From: CBDDHT01 sp965228615
GTDB taxonomy: Bacteria; Pseudomonadota; Alphaproteobacteria; Rhizobiales; Methyloligellaceae
Assembly (NCBI GenBank): GCA_965228615.1
Contig: CBDDHT010000004.1
Span: 1,612,001 to 1,676,000 of the forward strand
Direction of reading: 5' to 3'
Length of the DNA: 64,000 nt
A program made the position numbers and the translations under genes. The notes below the pieces were generated by a model. The model had not been told where the DNA came from. It saw nothing but the letters and a program-made list of their open reading frames with translations, and did not search any database. How positions within the stretch are numbered: position 1 is the first letter of the stretch; every line of letters begins with the position of its first letter. Positions 27,491 through 36,986 of this stretch are shown piece after piece.

Positions 27491-29506
27491 ATGGCGCTCA
27501 AAGTCATCTGGCTGTGCATTTTCGTCGGCCTATACTCGGCGTGTTGTATCCATTGGGGGCTGCAAGCGGCGCGTTCCATCAAGACGTCTGACGACCATTT
27601 CATTGCAGGCCGGACTCTGCCCTTCTGGATTTTTGCTCTGGCAGCCACAGCTGTGTCATTTTCCGGATTGACGTTTCTAGGTCAACCCGGGCTCATCTAC
27701 CGCGACGGATTTCAATACGCCTACACCTCGCTCTACGCTATTGCGATCCCGCTCACCGGCGTTCTCTTTCTGAAGCGTCAATGGATGCTGGGAAAGCGCT
27801 TCGGATTCGTCACGCCTGGAGAAATGCTCTCCAGCTACTTCCAGAGCGATATGATCCGCGTTCTCACGCTCCTGGTGGCCTTGCTCTTTTCAGTTCCGTT
27901 TCTCGGTGTTCAATTTGGCGCTTCGGGCTATCTCTTTAATTTTCTTAGCGATGGGCTTGTACCGGTCGAACTCGGGATGTGGGCCTTAGCGGCAGTGATG
28001 ATTTTCTATGTGGGAGCCGGCGGCCTGAGAGCCACGGCCAAGGTCGGTGCACTGCAATGGGCCATGCTGACAGTCGGAATCATTGTGACCGGTGTTATTG
28101 CACTGAACCTTGTTGGCGGCTGGACCCCTCTGCAGACTGCACTTGGCCAACTCGCTTCAACGGATCTCGGCAAATGGGGAACACCGCAGAGCTACGGCAG
28201 CGGGGATCACAACGCCTACTTCGCCATTCCCGGTGTGATCCAATACACACCGGGCCTTAGGACGGACGCCTTCGCCGGACAAACGCCGATCGGCGGTCTC
28301 TGGACCGCCGTCATGATCCTGACCTACATGATTGCGCTGATGGGAATTCAGGCCTCCCCCACATTTTCCATGTGGGCTTTCGCAAGTCGGAGTCCGGCTC
28401 CGTTTGCCACGCAGCAGGTTTGGTTGTCGTCCCTGATCATCGGATTTGTCCTGATCGTTTTCACAATGCTCCAGGGTGTCAGCGCGCACTTTTTGGGCGC
28501 AGATCCGATTGCGAATGATGCTGGCATTGCCATCTCAAGGGTTTTCGAAGGTGCTGGACTACTCCAACCGGCAGACAACGTCGTTCCGTCCTATTTCAAG
28601 ACTGCGCCGCTCTACATGAACCAGATGGCCGGCGTTGCACCCTGGCTTGTCGGCCTTCTGGCCGTGTGTGCACTGGCGGCGATGCAAGCGACCGGGGGCG
28701 CCATCATGTCCACCACCGGCGCTATGCTCAGCCGGGATATTTACCGGCGCTACATCAATCGCTCTGCCGGCAACGGCGAACAAATATTCTTTGGCCGCAT
28801 CGGCGTGGCGTTTGTCGCGATTGCTGCCCTGTTGATCGCAACTTTTTCGAGGGACGCTCTGCTTCTCCTCGGAGGCGTCTCGATCGCTTTCGGCTTGCAG
28901 ATGGTCCCATCACTCCTCGCGGTGTGCTGGATCCCTTGGTTTACAAGGACTGGTGTGACCCTTGGTATGATCGCAGGTCTGATTGCGGTTCTACTCACCG
29001 ATGCCATAGGCGGCTCCATTGCCGCTTTGGTTGGTACCCAATTGCCCTGGGGTCGCTGGCCGTTAACGATCCACTCGGCTGGATGGGGTATCCTCTGCAA
29101 TCTCGGTGTCACGATCCTTGTGTCCGCATTGACCCAGAACCGAGCAAACTCCGATCATCAATTGCAATTTCACAGTTTCCTGCGCGACCACGCATCGCTC
29201 GGTGAAGAAAAACGCAAACTGATCCCTGCCGCCTGGATCATCGTCCTGCTTTGGTTCGCCTTCGGCATTGGCCCGGGCGCAACCATCGGCAACGATTTGT
29301 TTGGCGCCCCTGACAATCCATCGACTTGGCTGCTGGGGATGCCGTCGATCTGGCTATGGCAAATTCTCTGGTGGGCGGTCGGCTGCACAATGATCTGGTT
29401 CCTGGCCTACAAAATGGAAATGTCTAGAGCCCCTAAGCAGGACATTGATCCGCTTGCAAGAGAGCGTGGCGACACGTCTAAGGATGACACAGCCCACAGG
29501 ACTTAG
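27491..29506 (+). CDS. Sodium:solute symporter family protein
   Basis: 671 aa from ATG 27491 (MALKVIWLCIFVGLYSACC); the upstream ATG 27440 would add 17 polar residues before the first helix. At least 13 transmembrane helices with the SSS (PF00474) pattern: DHFIAGRTLPFWIFALAATA, FSGLTFLGQPGLIYRDG and RFGFVTPGEMLSSYFQSD. The hydrophilic loop near 565-595 and an extra C-terminal membrane segment make it longer than classic ~500-aa symporters. The substrate is unknown. It overlaps the start of the TPR gene by 23 bp, implying co-expression. Confidence 0.85.
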   Translation: MALKVIWLCIFVGLYSACCIHWGLQAARSIKTSDDHFIAGRTLPFWIFALAATAVSFSGLTFLGQPGLIYRDGFQYAYTSLYAIAIPLTGVLFLKRQWMLGKRFGFVTPGEMLSSYFQSDMIRVLTLLVALLFSVPFLGVQFGASGYLFNFLSDGLVPVELGMWALAAVMIFYVGAGGLRATAKVGALQWAMLTVGIIVTGVIALNLVGGWTPLQTALGQLASTDLGKWGTPQSYGSGDHNAYFAIPGVIQYTPGLRTDAFAGQTPIGGLWTAVMILTYMIALMGIQASPTFSMWAFASRSPAPFATQQVWLSSLIIGFVLIVFTMLQGVSAHFLGADPIANDAGIAISRVFEGAGLLQPADNVVPSYFKTAPLYMNQMAGVAPWLVGLLAVCALAAMQATGGAIMSTTGAMLSRDIYRRYINRSAGNGEQIFFGRIGVAFVAIAALLIATFSRDALLLLGGVSIAFGLQMVPSLLAVCWIPWFTRTGVTLGMIAGLIAVLLTDAIGGSIAALVGTQLPWGRWPLTIHSAGWGILCNLGVTILVSALTQNRANSDHQLQFHSFLRDHASLGEEKRKLIPAAWIIVLLWFAFGIGPGATIGNDLFGAPDNPSTWLLGMPSIWLWQILWWAVGCTMIWFLAYKMEMSRAPKQDIDPLARERGDTSKDDTAHRT

Positions 29507-30134
29507 AACGACGTTCAACACTCTGCTCAATGTATGGCAACGTATCCTGCGTGTAGCGGTAGTGTTTGTCGGCATATCCGTCGTGGGAACAGGCGTTTTG
29601 CATTATTGGACGAACCAACCTCCAGGCGATTATGAGACCGAGCTTGGGACTTTGCGTCTGGAAGATGGACAGTTCGAGATGGCAATGGCGCACTATGACA
29701 AAGCTCTGCTAGCCGCCCCCGAACATCGGGGTGCGATGATGGGGCGCGCCCTGGTGTTGATACAAACAGAGGATTATGCAGCTTCTATCGCGCAATTTAC
29801 CGAACTGATCGCCATTCTAGATCGGGAGAAGAAGGGCAAGCGTGATGGGACGGACCGCGCTGTTCTCGCAGCCGCTTACGCTAACAGAGGGATCGCCAGA
29901 GACAGGATGGGCGATTACGAACAGGCGATCGCCGATTATGCGACGTCTCTCCGAACCGATGAGAAGACCGTCTCCGGGCCTGGAGTGATCCAAAAGATCC
30001 TGTACGGGAGCGCACATGTGTCGACGGTGCGCAGCCGAGCCGTCTATCTCTATGAGCAGTTACAAAAACCAGAAGCTGAGAGAGTCATGCGCGTGCCGAA
30101 GATTGATGCGCTCCAGCGGATGCATCGCCCCTAG
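29484..30134 (+). CDS. Membrane-anchored TPR protein
   Basis: About 216 aa from ATG 29484, overlapping the symporter end; ATG 29445 is an alternative start. One N-terminal membrane segment (VAVVFVGISVVGTGVLHYW) is followed by three to four TPR-like helical pairs: LGTLRLEDGQFEMAMAHYDK, MMGRALVLIQTEDYAASIAQ and AYANRGIARDRMGDYEQAIA. The TPR part is probably periplasmic. Overlap with the symporter suggests a helper or an assembly scaffold for it (inference). Confidence 0.8.
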   Translation: MTQPTGLRTTFNTLLNVWQRILRVAVVFVGISVVGTGVLHYWTNQPPGDYETELGTLRLEDGQFEMAMAHYDKALLAAPEHRGAMMGRALVLIQTEDYAASIAQFTELIAILDREKKGKRDGTDRAVLAAAYANRGIARDRMGDYEQAIADYATSLRTDEKTVSGPGVIQKILYGSAHVSTVRSRAVYLYEQLQKPEAERVMRVPKIDALQRMHRP

Positions 30135-30162
30135 GCCGTGAGTTCTCAGTTCGTTGTTGAAT

Positions 30163-30339
30163 TCAGATGACGCCAAGGACATCTGAGAGGAGTGCCCTCA
30201 TGAAATAGAACACCGCAAGTCCGCCGAACATGAGATGAACCCACGGTCTCTCGCCGCGTGCATCGCGGTAGGTCAGGCCATAAAAGGCCACGAGACCTGT
30301 GACCAGCAAGAATACCCAATCAGCCCAAGTGCCGATCAT
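30163..30339 (-). CDS. Small inner-membrane protein, 58 aa
   Basis: Read directly from the reverse strand: ATG 30339 to TGA 30163-30165, with GGGAGG 7 bp upstream of the start. Starts MIGTWADWVFLLVTGLVAFY, then a charged loop (YRDARGERPW), a second helix (HLMFGGLAVFYFMRALLSD) and VLGVI. Two transmembrane helices, Trp/Tyr at the interfaces. No known family recognised. It converges on the TPR gene and is divergent from the ligase-associated exonuclease. Confidence 0.75.
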   Translation of the reverse strand: MIGTWADWVFLLVTGLVAFYGLTYRDARGERPWVHLMFGGLAVFYFMRALLSDVLGVI

Positions 30340-30567
30340 GGAGTGCCTCCCGCTAATTCAGATTGCTACTGGAATCATCCGCCGTCTGATTGGTTCAGAT
30401 TGATCCCGCCGTTCCGCAGTCTGACTCGAATCATATTGGCATCGGGAATAGAAGCGAATCTGTTCGGCGGACTTTATGCTGAGCCGGCATGAACTGTACA
30501 GCCCCGGCATACTGCAATGCTGGGCCTCTTGACCTGTTGGGCCGGTCGAAGCCATTTCTGAGATATC

Positions 30568-31590
30568 ATGCCTAGCCGTTCAACTTCGAAAATCTCGCAG
30601 TGGCTCTACCCGGATGCATCCGGCCTCTATTGCGCGCCGGGCCGATTTCATATCGATCCGCATGCTTCTGTCGAAAAGGCGATCGTTACGCACGGTCACG
30701 CCGATCATGCGCGCCCCGGACATGGCGCCGTTTTGACGTCTCCAGAAACCACCGAAATTATGTCCGTACGGCTGGGTGATCAGGCCGGCAGACAGCGAGA
30801 GACATTGAAGTTCGGCGAACATCGACGCATAGGCGATGTCGATGTTTCACTGGCCCCTGCTGGCCATGTTCTCGGCAGCGCCCAGGTCGTTATGACCTAT
30901 CATGGCATGAAAGCCGTTGTATCGGGCGACTATAAGCGCCGCGCCGACGAAACTTGCGTGCCTTTCGAGCCCGTGACCTGCGACGTCTTCGTTACGGAAG
31001 CGACCTTTGCCCTCCCCGTCTTTCGGCATGAGCCGGACGATGTTGAAATCGCTCGCCTCCTGCAATCGCTGGCGACCTTCCCCGAGCGCACTCATCTTGT
31101 TGGCGCATACGGCCTCGGAAAGTGCCAGCGCCTTATCCGCCTCCTCCGCGCGGCAAGGTATGACCGGCCGATCTGGTTACATGGCGCCTTGATAAGATTG
31201 TGCGCCTTATATGAGGAGCTTGGCGTCGCACTCGGCCCTTTGCTCCCTGTCAGCGAAGCGAGCCCCAAATCACTCGAAGGAGAGATCGTGATGGCGCCTC
31301 CCGGCGCCCTGCGCGATCGCTGGTCGCGGCGCCTTGGAGACCCGGTCACCGTGTTTGCATCGGGATGGATGCGCGTTCGCGGCCGCGCGCGCCAGCGCGG
31401 CGTAGAGTTACCGCTCATCATCTCCGATCATGCCGATTGGGATGAACTCACGACAACCATTGACGAGACCGAAGCCGAGGAAATCTGGGTCACCCACGGG
31501 CGCGAAGACGCCCTCGTCCACCATATCGAACAATCGGGGCGGCGCGGCTTTGCGCTATCGCTGATCGGGCGCGAGGATGAAGACGAATGA
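30568..31590 (+). CDS. Ligase-associated DNA exonuclease, metallo-beta-lactamase fold
   Basis: 340 aa. The metal-binding motif HGHADHARPGH is near residues 44-54, and the beta-CASP-like C-terminal half ends with ISDHADWDEL and WVTHGREDALVHHIEQSG. This is the MBL-fold exonuclease family found beside ATP-dependent ligases (TIGR04122-like). The stop overlaps the ligase start by 4 bp (ATGA), so the two are translationally coupled. Role: DNA end processing in a repair pathway with the ligase. In many genomes the cassette also has an Lhr-like helicase and a phosphoesterase; neither is here. Confidence 0.9.
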   Translation: MPSRSTSKISQWLYPDASGLYCAPGRFHIDPHASVEKAIVTHGHADHARPGHGAVLTSPETTEIMSVRLGDQAGRQRETLKFGEHRRIGDVDVSLAPAGHVLGSAQVVMTYHGMKAVVSGDYKRRADETCVPFEPVTCDVFVTEATFALPVFRHEPDDVEIARLLQSLATFPERTHLVGAYGLGKCQRLIRLLRAARYDRPIWLHGALIRLCALYEELGVALGPLLPVSEASPKSLEGEIVMAPPGALRDRWSRRLGDPVTVFASGWMRVRGRARQRGVELPLIISDHADWDELTTTIDETEAEEIWVTHGREDALVHHIEQSGRRGFALSLIGREDEDE

Positions 31591-33164
31591 AGGCATTCGC
31601 GGATCTTCTCGACCGTCTCGTCTACACCCCGTCGCGGAACGGGAAGTTGCGTCTCCTGGCGCGCTACTACGCCAAGACGCCCGATCCGGATCGAGGATGG
31701 GCGCTGGCTGCCCTCACTGGTGAGCTGAAGCTTTCGTTGCCGATGCGGCGCATCCTGCGAGACCTGATGGAGCCACGGGTGGACCCGGTCCTCTATCAGC
31801 TTTCACGCGACTATGTCGGTGACACAGCCGAGACTGCCGCACTGCTGTGGCCAGGCGAAAGCGTCGACGATCCACCCCGGCTCAAGGACGTCATCGAGAC
31901 GCTCCAGGACGCAGCCACCGAAGATGCCGCCGGTCATATCGAAAATTGGTTGAACCGCCTTGATGCCACGGGTCGCTGGGCTCTCCTGAAGTTGGTGACG
32001 GGCGCATTGCGGGTCGGCGTTTCCAGCCGCCTCGCCAAAATCTCCGTCGCCAGGTGGGGCGACATCGACGTCGCCGAGATCGAGGAGTTGTGGCATGGGC
32101 TGACACCGCCTTTTGACGAACTGTTTGCCTGGCTTGGCGACAGTGCACCGAAACCGCAGATTGGAACCGCTGCCGTATTTCGCCCCTTGATGCTGGCACA
32201 CCCGCTTGAAGAAGGTGATATCGCAAACCTGTCCGAAGCAGATTTTCTCGCCGAGTGGAAATGGGACGGTATCCGCGTTCAGCTCGCGGCGCGAGAGTCG
32301 ACTGTTCGACTCTTCTCGAGAACCGGCGATGAAATCTCTCACAGCTTTCCCGAGATCATCGCCACCGGTGTGCAAGACGTTGTTCTCGATGGCGAGCTTC
32401 TCATCGTTCGTGACGGTACCGTTGCACCTTTCAATGATCTGCAACAACGATTGAATCGAAAGAGCGTCACGAAACGGATGCTGACTCAGTATCCGGCACA
32501 CATCCGCTTCTACGATATTCTGATCGATGGCGAAAACGATCTCCGCCCGCTCCCCTTAAATGAAAGACGTGTTTTGCTCGAAGCCTGGCACGCCCGAACA
32601 GCCCTCGCCCATATGGACGTGTCCGATCTGATCGCTTTCGAAACGATGAGCGAGCTTGGAAGCCTACGGGATGGCGCGCGCGCGTCAGGGATCGAGGGCC
32701 TCATGCTGAAGCGGCGGTCCAGTCCCTATATTGCCGGTCGGCCGAAGGGGCACTGGTTCAAATGGAAGCGGGCACCGCTGACCATCGATACTGTCCTCAT
32801 GTACGCCCAGCGCGGCTCCGGGAAACGATCGTCTTTCTATTCGGATTTCACTTTCGGTGCCTGGACGCTCGACAGCGATGGCAAGTCGATTCTGGTACCG
32901 GTCGGCAAAGCTTATTTCGGATTCACAGATGAAGAGCTCAAACAATTGGATCGTTGGGTGCGCAGTCATACAACAGATCGCTATGGTCCCGTTCGTGCTG
33001 TACAGCCGAAACTCGTTGTCGAGGTTGCATTCGACGCGGTCCATTACTCGAAGCGCCACAAATCGGGCGTCGCTATGCGTTTTCCCAGAATCCATCGGAT
33101 TCGCTGGGATAAACCGGCCAATGAGGCTGATCAACTAACGGCCTTGACGGCAATGATCGAGTAA
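31587..33164 (+). CDS. ATP-dependent DNA ligase (exonuclease-associated type)
   Basis: 525 aa. The N-terminal ~200 residues form the helical domain (DLLDRLVYTPSRNGKLRLLA). Adenylated Lys K225 is in EWKWDGIRVQL (KxDG). Other nucleotidyltransferase motifs: DGELLIV, GIEGLMLKRRSSPY, and HWFKWKRAPLTID (motif V). A C-terminal OB-fold ends with RFPRIHRIRWDKPANEAD. This fits the ligase family that pairs with Lhr/MBL genes (TIGR04120-like), not LigD. Role: nick sealing in repair. Coupled to the exonuclease gene upstream. Confidence 0.92.
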   Translation: MKAFADLLDRLVYTPSRNGKLRLLARYYAKTPDPDRGWALAALTGELKLSLPMRRILRDLMEPRVDPVLYQLSRDYVGDTAETAALLWPGESVDDPPRLKDVIETLQDAATEDAAGHIENWLNRLDATGRWALLKLVTGALRVGVSSRLAKISVARWGDIDVAEIEELWHGLTPPFDELFAWLGDSAPKPQIGTAAVFRPLMLAHPLEEGDIANLSEADFLAEWKWDGIRVQLAARESTVRLFSRTGDEISHSFPEIIATGVQDVVLDGELLIVRDGTVAPFNDLQQRLNRKSVTKRMLTQYPAHIRFYDILIDGENDLRPLPLNERRVLLEAWHARTALAHMDVSDLIAFETMSELGSLRDGARASGIEGLMLKRRSSPYIAGRPKGHWFKWKRAPLTIDTVLMYAQRGSGKRSSFYSDFTFGAWTLDSDGKSILVPVGKAYFGFTDEELKQLDRWVRSHTTDRYGPVRAVQPKLVVEVAFDAVHYSKRHKSGVAMRFPRIHRIRWDKPANEADQLTALTAMIE

Positions 33165-33452
33165 CGATCAACCATCGCCGACCGCGAGCCAAGCATCGTT
33201 TTCGATGGCTATGCCGTCATTAATCCGTATTGTTGGTCGAAGATCGCTCTGATATCAGACACTAACACAAACATGTTTGCAAAATGGGCAAACACGAGGA
33301 TTGTCGTTGGCAATGTGCTAGACTAAGGGAATCGGTGCCGGAAGAATTCCTGCTCAAACGGCACAGTCGACAATCGGTTGGAAGAAAGACGTTTCGCTAT
33401 GGATGCACGCCATCAGCACACATCCGAAAGCACCGACTTGAAGGAGAACGAG
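33165..33452. other. Intergenic region upstream of phasin 3
   Basis: No gene. It contains an AAACATGTTT palindrome near 33271-33280 but not the TTGTGC-N3-GCACAA dyad found upstream of the other two phasins. Confidence 0.5.
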
Positions 33453-34073
33453 ATGACAACGGACCCGTTGATGAATGTCGAGCTTCCAAAGTCGGTTCGG
33501 GATCTGGTGAAGGCCAGTATCGAACAGGCCAAGCAGGCCTTCGATACCTTCGTTTCCACAAACGACAAGACGTGGAAGAGCCTTGAGAACTCATCGCTCG
33601 CCACGACGATGAGTCTTCGATCCTTGAACGAAAAGATCGCTGATATCACCCGCAAGAACGCGGACGCGAACTTCCAGCTTGCAATCGAGCTATCCGAGTC
33701 CAAGGACATGGCCGAAGCGCTGGAGCTGCAAAATCTCCATGCCCGTCGGCAAATGGAGACATTCTCCTCCCAGCTTGAAGAGATCCGGGACCTTGCGGTG
33801 AACATTGTGCTGGATGCCAATGCCGCGAGCAACAGCCTTGCCGGTCAAACAGGTGTGCCGTCGCCGCCGAGCGGTCAGCAGGCACCGCCGCCTGGCTCGA
33901 TGCCGCAATCTGCGCCGCCTCCGAACAGAGCACCACAGTCCGCCGCGCCGAGCGGTCCCATGACCAGCGCTCCCAGCAGCATGCCGTCGGCACCCAACAC
34001 GCCGCATAGCGACTCAATGGCCGATATGGGCAGTCCGCATAATGACCGAAGAGACGATCAGCGCCCTCTCTGA
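33453..34073 (+). CDS. Phasin family protein 3 with proline-rich tail
   Basis: 206 aa from ATG 33453, chosen because GGAG lies 6 bp upstream; longer frames from 33378 or 33399 lack this. Residues ~10-125 are the phasin helix: VRDLVKASIEQAKQAFDTFV, then NADANFQLAIELSESKDMAE and LELQNLHARRQMETFSSQLE. The last ~80 residues are a Pro/Ser/Gln/Ala-rich disordered tail (PPPGSMPQSAPPPNRAPQS). Likely PHA granule-associated; the tail is unlike phasins 1 and 2. Converges on alanine dehydrogenase. Confidence 0.85.
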   Translation: MTTDPLMNVELPKSVRDLVKASIEQAKQAFDTFVSTNDKTWKSLENSSLATTMSLRSLNEKIADITRKNADANFQLAIELSESKDMAEALELQNLHARRQMETFSSQLEEIRDLAVNIVLDANAASNSLAGQTGVPSPPSGQQAPPPGSMPQSAPPPNRAPQSAAPSGPMTSAPSSMPSAPNTPHSDSMADMGSPHNDRRDDQRPL

Positions 34074-34094
34074 TTGAGAGAACGCTGGTTCACA

Positions 34095-35213
34095 TTAGGC
34101 TGCCAACGCGCGGCCCGGTTCCGTGAAGTCGTAGTTGAGTGACTCGGCAACCGCCGCATGCGTTACTTTCCCTTCGCATACATTCAGCCCGTTACGCAGG
34201 TGCGGGTCCAGATCCAGAGCTTTTCGCCAGCCGTGATCGGCGATTGCAAGAGAGAATGGCAGCGTCGCATTGTTGAGAGCGACGGCCGACGTCTTAGGCA
34301 CGGCACCCGGCATATTGGTCACACAATAGTGGATGACACCGTCGACCACATAGGTCGGATCATCATGTGTCGTCGGCTTGGAAGTTTCGAAGCATCCTCC
34401 CTGATCGATCGCGACATCCACAACGACCGAGCCCGGTTTCATCTGCCGGATAAGATCCGCATCCACCAGCTTGGGTGCGGCAGCGCCGGGGATAAGTACG
34501 CCGCCGATGACCAGATCCGCCATCATGCAATGGCGCTCGATCGCATCGCGTGTCGAGAATACAGTATTCAGCGGACGGCCGAACTGAGACCAGAGACGCC
34601 GCAGCGCGTCCGGATTGCGATCGATGACCCAAACGTCCGCTCCCATCCCAAGTGCGATGTGCGCAGCATGGGTCCCGACAACGCCACCGCCAATGATCAC
34701 CACTTTCGCAGGATCGACGCCTGGTACGCCACCAAGCAGAACGCCGTGGCCACCATGGGCCTTCTCGAGAAAATAGGCGCCTGCCTGGATCGACAGCCGT
34801 CCGGCAACCTCGGACATCGGCGCGAGGAGCGGCAAGCCGCCTGTCGGCGACGTCACAGTTTCATAGGCAATGCAGATCGCCCCTGAATTGATCAGCGCCT
34901 CGGTCTGCTCTCGATCGGCTGCAAGATGGAGGTAGGTGAAGAGGATTTGGCCCGGACGCAGCATCGCGCACTCACCTGGCTGAGGCTCCTTCACCTTGAC
35001 CACCATATCGGCGCGCTCGAAGACGGTCTCGGCATCCGGTACGATCGAAGCACCGACAGCCTCATAATCCGCATCCTCCATGCCGATGCCTGAACCGGCA
35101 CCGTGTTCCAGGATGACCTGATGCCCATGGGCAACGAGTTCGCGTACATTGGCCGGCGTCAAACCGACCCGGTATTCATGAACTTTGACTTCTGTTGGCA
35201 CGCCTATCAGCAT
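34095..35213 (-). CDS. ald: Alanine dehydrogenase
   Basis: 372 aa from ATG 35213 (MLIGVPTEVKVHEYRVGLTP), with GGAGG 5 bp upstream; ATG 35216 is the alternative. Converts L-alanine and NAD+ to pyruvate, ammonia and NADH. Signature segments: LTPANVRELVAHGHQVILEHGAG, the NAD-binding VVIIGGGVVGTHAAHIALGMGADVWVIDRN (positions ~34630-34710), and VVDVAIDQGGCFETSKPTTHDDP. Full family length. In this neighbourhood it regenerates pyruvate, the amino acceptor of the omega-aminotransferase encoded at 36987. Confidence 0.95.
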   Translation of the reverse strand: MLIGVPTEVKVHEYRVGLTPANVRELVAHGHQVILEHGAGSGIGMEDADYEAVGASIVPDAETVFERADMVVKVKEPQPGECAMLRPGQILFTYLHLAADREQTEALINSGAICIAYETVTSPTGGLPLLAPMSEVAGRLSIQAGAYFLEKAHGGHGVLLGGVPGVDPAKVVIIGGGVVGTHAAHIALGMGADVWVIDRNPDALRRLWSQFGRPLNTVFSTRDAIERHCMMADLVIGGVLIPGAAAPKLVDADLIRQMKPGSVVVDVAIDQGGCFETSKPTTHDDPTYVVDGVIHYCVTNMPGAVPKTSAVALNNATLPFSLAIADHGWRKALDLDPHLRNGLNVCEGKVTHAAVAESLNYDFTEPGRALAA

Positions 35214-35347
35214 CATTTCCTCCAATGCCGACTGGAAGCGTGAGCGGTCACGCTTCGGGTGAGATTACAATTCGCCAGATGCCACTTAACGGCCCGGCGC
35301 AGTAGTGCCAGTTTTTCGCATTCAGCAATGCCAGGCCTTGAGAATTG

Positions 35348-36811
35348 TCAACGCGCGTCGATCAGGCCGGCCAACTGGCGGATTCCAGGCTCGATCTTGG
35401 AAGCCTCAATGGACGAAAATCCCAGCCGAAAATAGTTCCTGGGTGCGGGATCCACGGCAAAGTTGATACTCCCCGGCTCGATGATGATTCCAGCATCGCG
35501 CGCCGCAACCGCCAGCCGGTCGGCATCGAGATTGGGCGGTCCTTCGACCCAATAGCTCGAACCGCCAAAACTCGGCACGCGACTGGAATCCGGCAGATGG
35601 CCGGACAAAGCCTGGCTCATACACTTCCAGCGTTCCCGATAAGCGCGATGGAGGCGACGGATCAGGGCGTCATGATGTCCCAATGCAAGGAACAGTGCTG
35701 CGACGCGCTGATTGTTGTTCGGCGCATGCCGAACCATGAGACGGCGAAGGGCTCGGATCTCGTCGATCAGTTGCTTCGGGCCTACCAAGAAGCCCATTCG
35801 TAGCCCTGGAAACAATGTCTTCGAAAGACTTCCGACATAGATGACACGGCCGTCGCGATCCTGCGATTTGAGTGCGGCGCAAGGATCGCTCACATAGTTC
35901 GTTTCAAACTCATAATCGTCTTCGATCACCACGAGATCATGCTTCGTCGCAAGGGCCAGAAGTTCCGAACGGCGTTGGCGCGACATGGTGACTGTTGTCG
36001 GGAACTGGTGGCTCGGAGTCGTAAATACGATATCGGCAAGAGAGAGCTGGTCGTCGACAACCAGTCCTTCCTCATCGACCGGAATCGACATGACCCGGTT
36101 GGTACGCAACCGAAATATATTGCGCACATCCGGATATCCAGGCTCCTCGATCGCAACCACAGTCTCCCGCATTACCAGGAGACTGGCGAGCAGATACAGC
36201 GCGTTCTGAGCGCCCAGCGTCACCAGAATCTCGTCAGAACTCGCCAGGATGCCGCGCCGTGGCAGGATGCGCGTGCGGATCTGATCGATCAGCATCGGAT
36301 CATCCTGATCCCTGAAGTCGCTTGTCCAGGCATCAAGCCATTGTTTTCCAAGCGCCTGCCGGCTGCACTCGCGCCATTCCGCTATCGGGAAAAGCATGTG
36401 ATCCACCTGGCCGTAAATGAAGGGATAGGGATAGGATTTCCAATCGGCAGGCTTGTCGATATTCGCCTGGCGGGTCGGGCGCACGCGAAACCGTGACTGC
36501 CAGTCGGGCTTGCCATCCGCATCGTCGTCGACCGCTTCCGGCCGCGCCGCATGACCGGCGAGCATCTTCTCGTTGACGTAATATCCGCTGCGTTCGCGCG
36601 CCAGGATATATCCGTCATCGATCAGCCCTTGATAGGCAAGTACAACCGTATTTCTGGAGACGCCAAGCCGCCGCGCCATTTGCCGGCTTGACGGAAGACG
36701 GTCATGCGCCGGCAATTGACCGCCAAGTATAGCCGATACAAGGACTTCGCGGATCTGCGACTGCAAACTCATTGCGTCGGACTGGGGAAGCTGAAAGAGT
36801 GAGTCACGCAT
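35348..36811 (-). CDS. MocR-family transcriptional regulator 1 (GntR HTH + aminotransferase domain)
   Basis: 487 aa. N-terminal GntR winged helix (about residues 15-80: LPSSRQMARRLGVSRNTVVL, then YQGLIDDGYILARERSGYYV). The rest is an aminotransferase class I fold with the PLP lysine in YVGSLSKTLFPGLRMGFLV. MocR proteins such as TauR, PdxR and GabR bind PLP and amino compounds. It is divergent from the class III aminotransferase (175 bp between starts), the usual position of the activator of omega-amino-acid catabolic genes. A second, related regulator lies at 39072. Confidence 0.9.
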   Translation of the reverse strand: MRDSLFQLPQSDAMSLQSQIREVLVSAILGGQLPAHDRLPSSRQMARRLGVSRNTVVLAYQGLIDDGYILARERSGYYVNEKMLAGHAARPEAVDDDADGKPDWQSRFRVRPTRQANIDKPADWKSYPYPFIYGQVDHMLFPIAEWRECSRQALGKQWLDAWTSDFRDQDDPMLIDQIRTRILPRRGILASSDEILVTLGAQNALYLLASLLVMRETVVAIEEPGYPDVRNIFRLRTNRVMSIPVDEEGLVVDDQLSLADIVFTTPSHQFPTTVTMSRQRRSELLALATKHDLVVIEDDYEFETNYVSDPCAALKSQDRDGRVIYVGSLSKTLFPGLRMGFLVGPKQLIDEIRALRRLMVRHAPNNNQRVAALFLALGHHDALIRRLHRAYRERWKCMSQALSGHLPDSSRVPSFGGSSYWVEGPPNLDADRLAVAARDAGIIIEPGSINFAVDPAPRNYFRLGFSSIEASKIEPGIRQLAGLIDAR

Positions 36812-36986
36812 GGTCTGGTCTCAGCGAAATCCGTGTTTTGGACCTAGTATGGATCCAATGCGCAGAGTACCGTTTCAGGCCTCTCGGAACAAGCGAGGCG
36901 GGTCGACGGGTGCGCCGCACACGCGATCCAGGTTCCAGCCTAGCCCCGGCGGCTGATTGACGGCGATTTTTGGAGGTGCACCTATC

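Noticed and set aside
33271..33280. AAACATGTTT palindrome upstream of phasin 3 as a PhaR site
   Set aside because: It does not match the TTGTGC-N3-GCACAA dyad of the other phasins; a 10-bp palindrome alone is weak.
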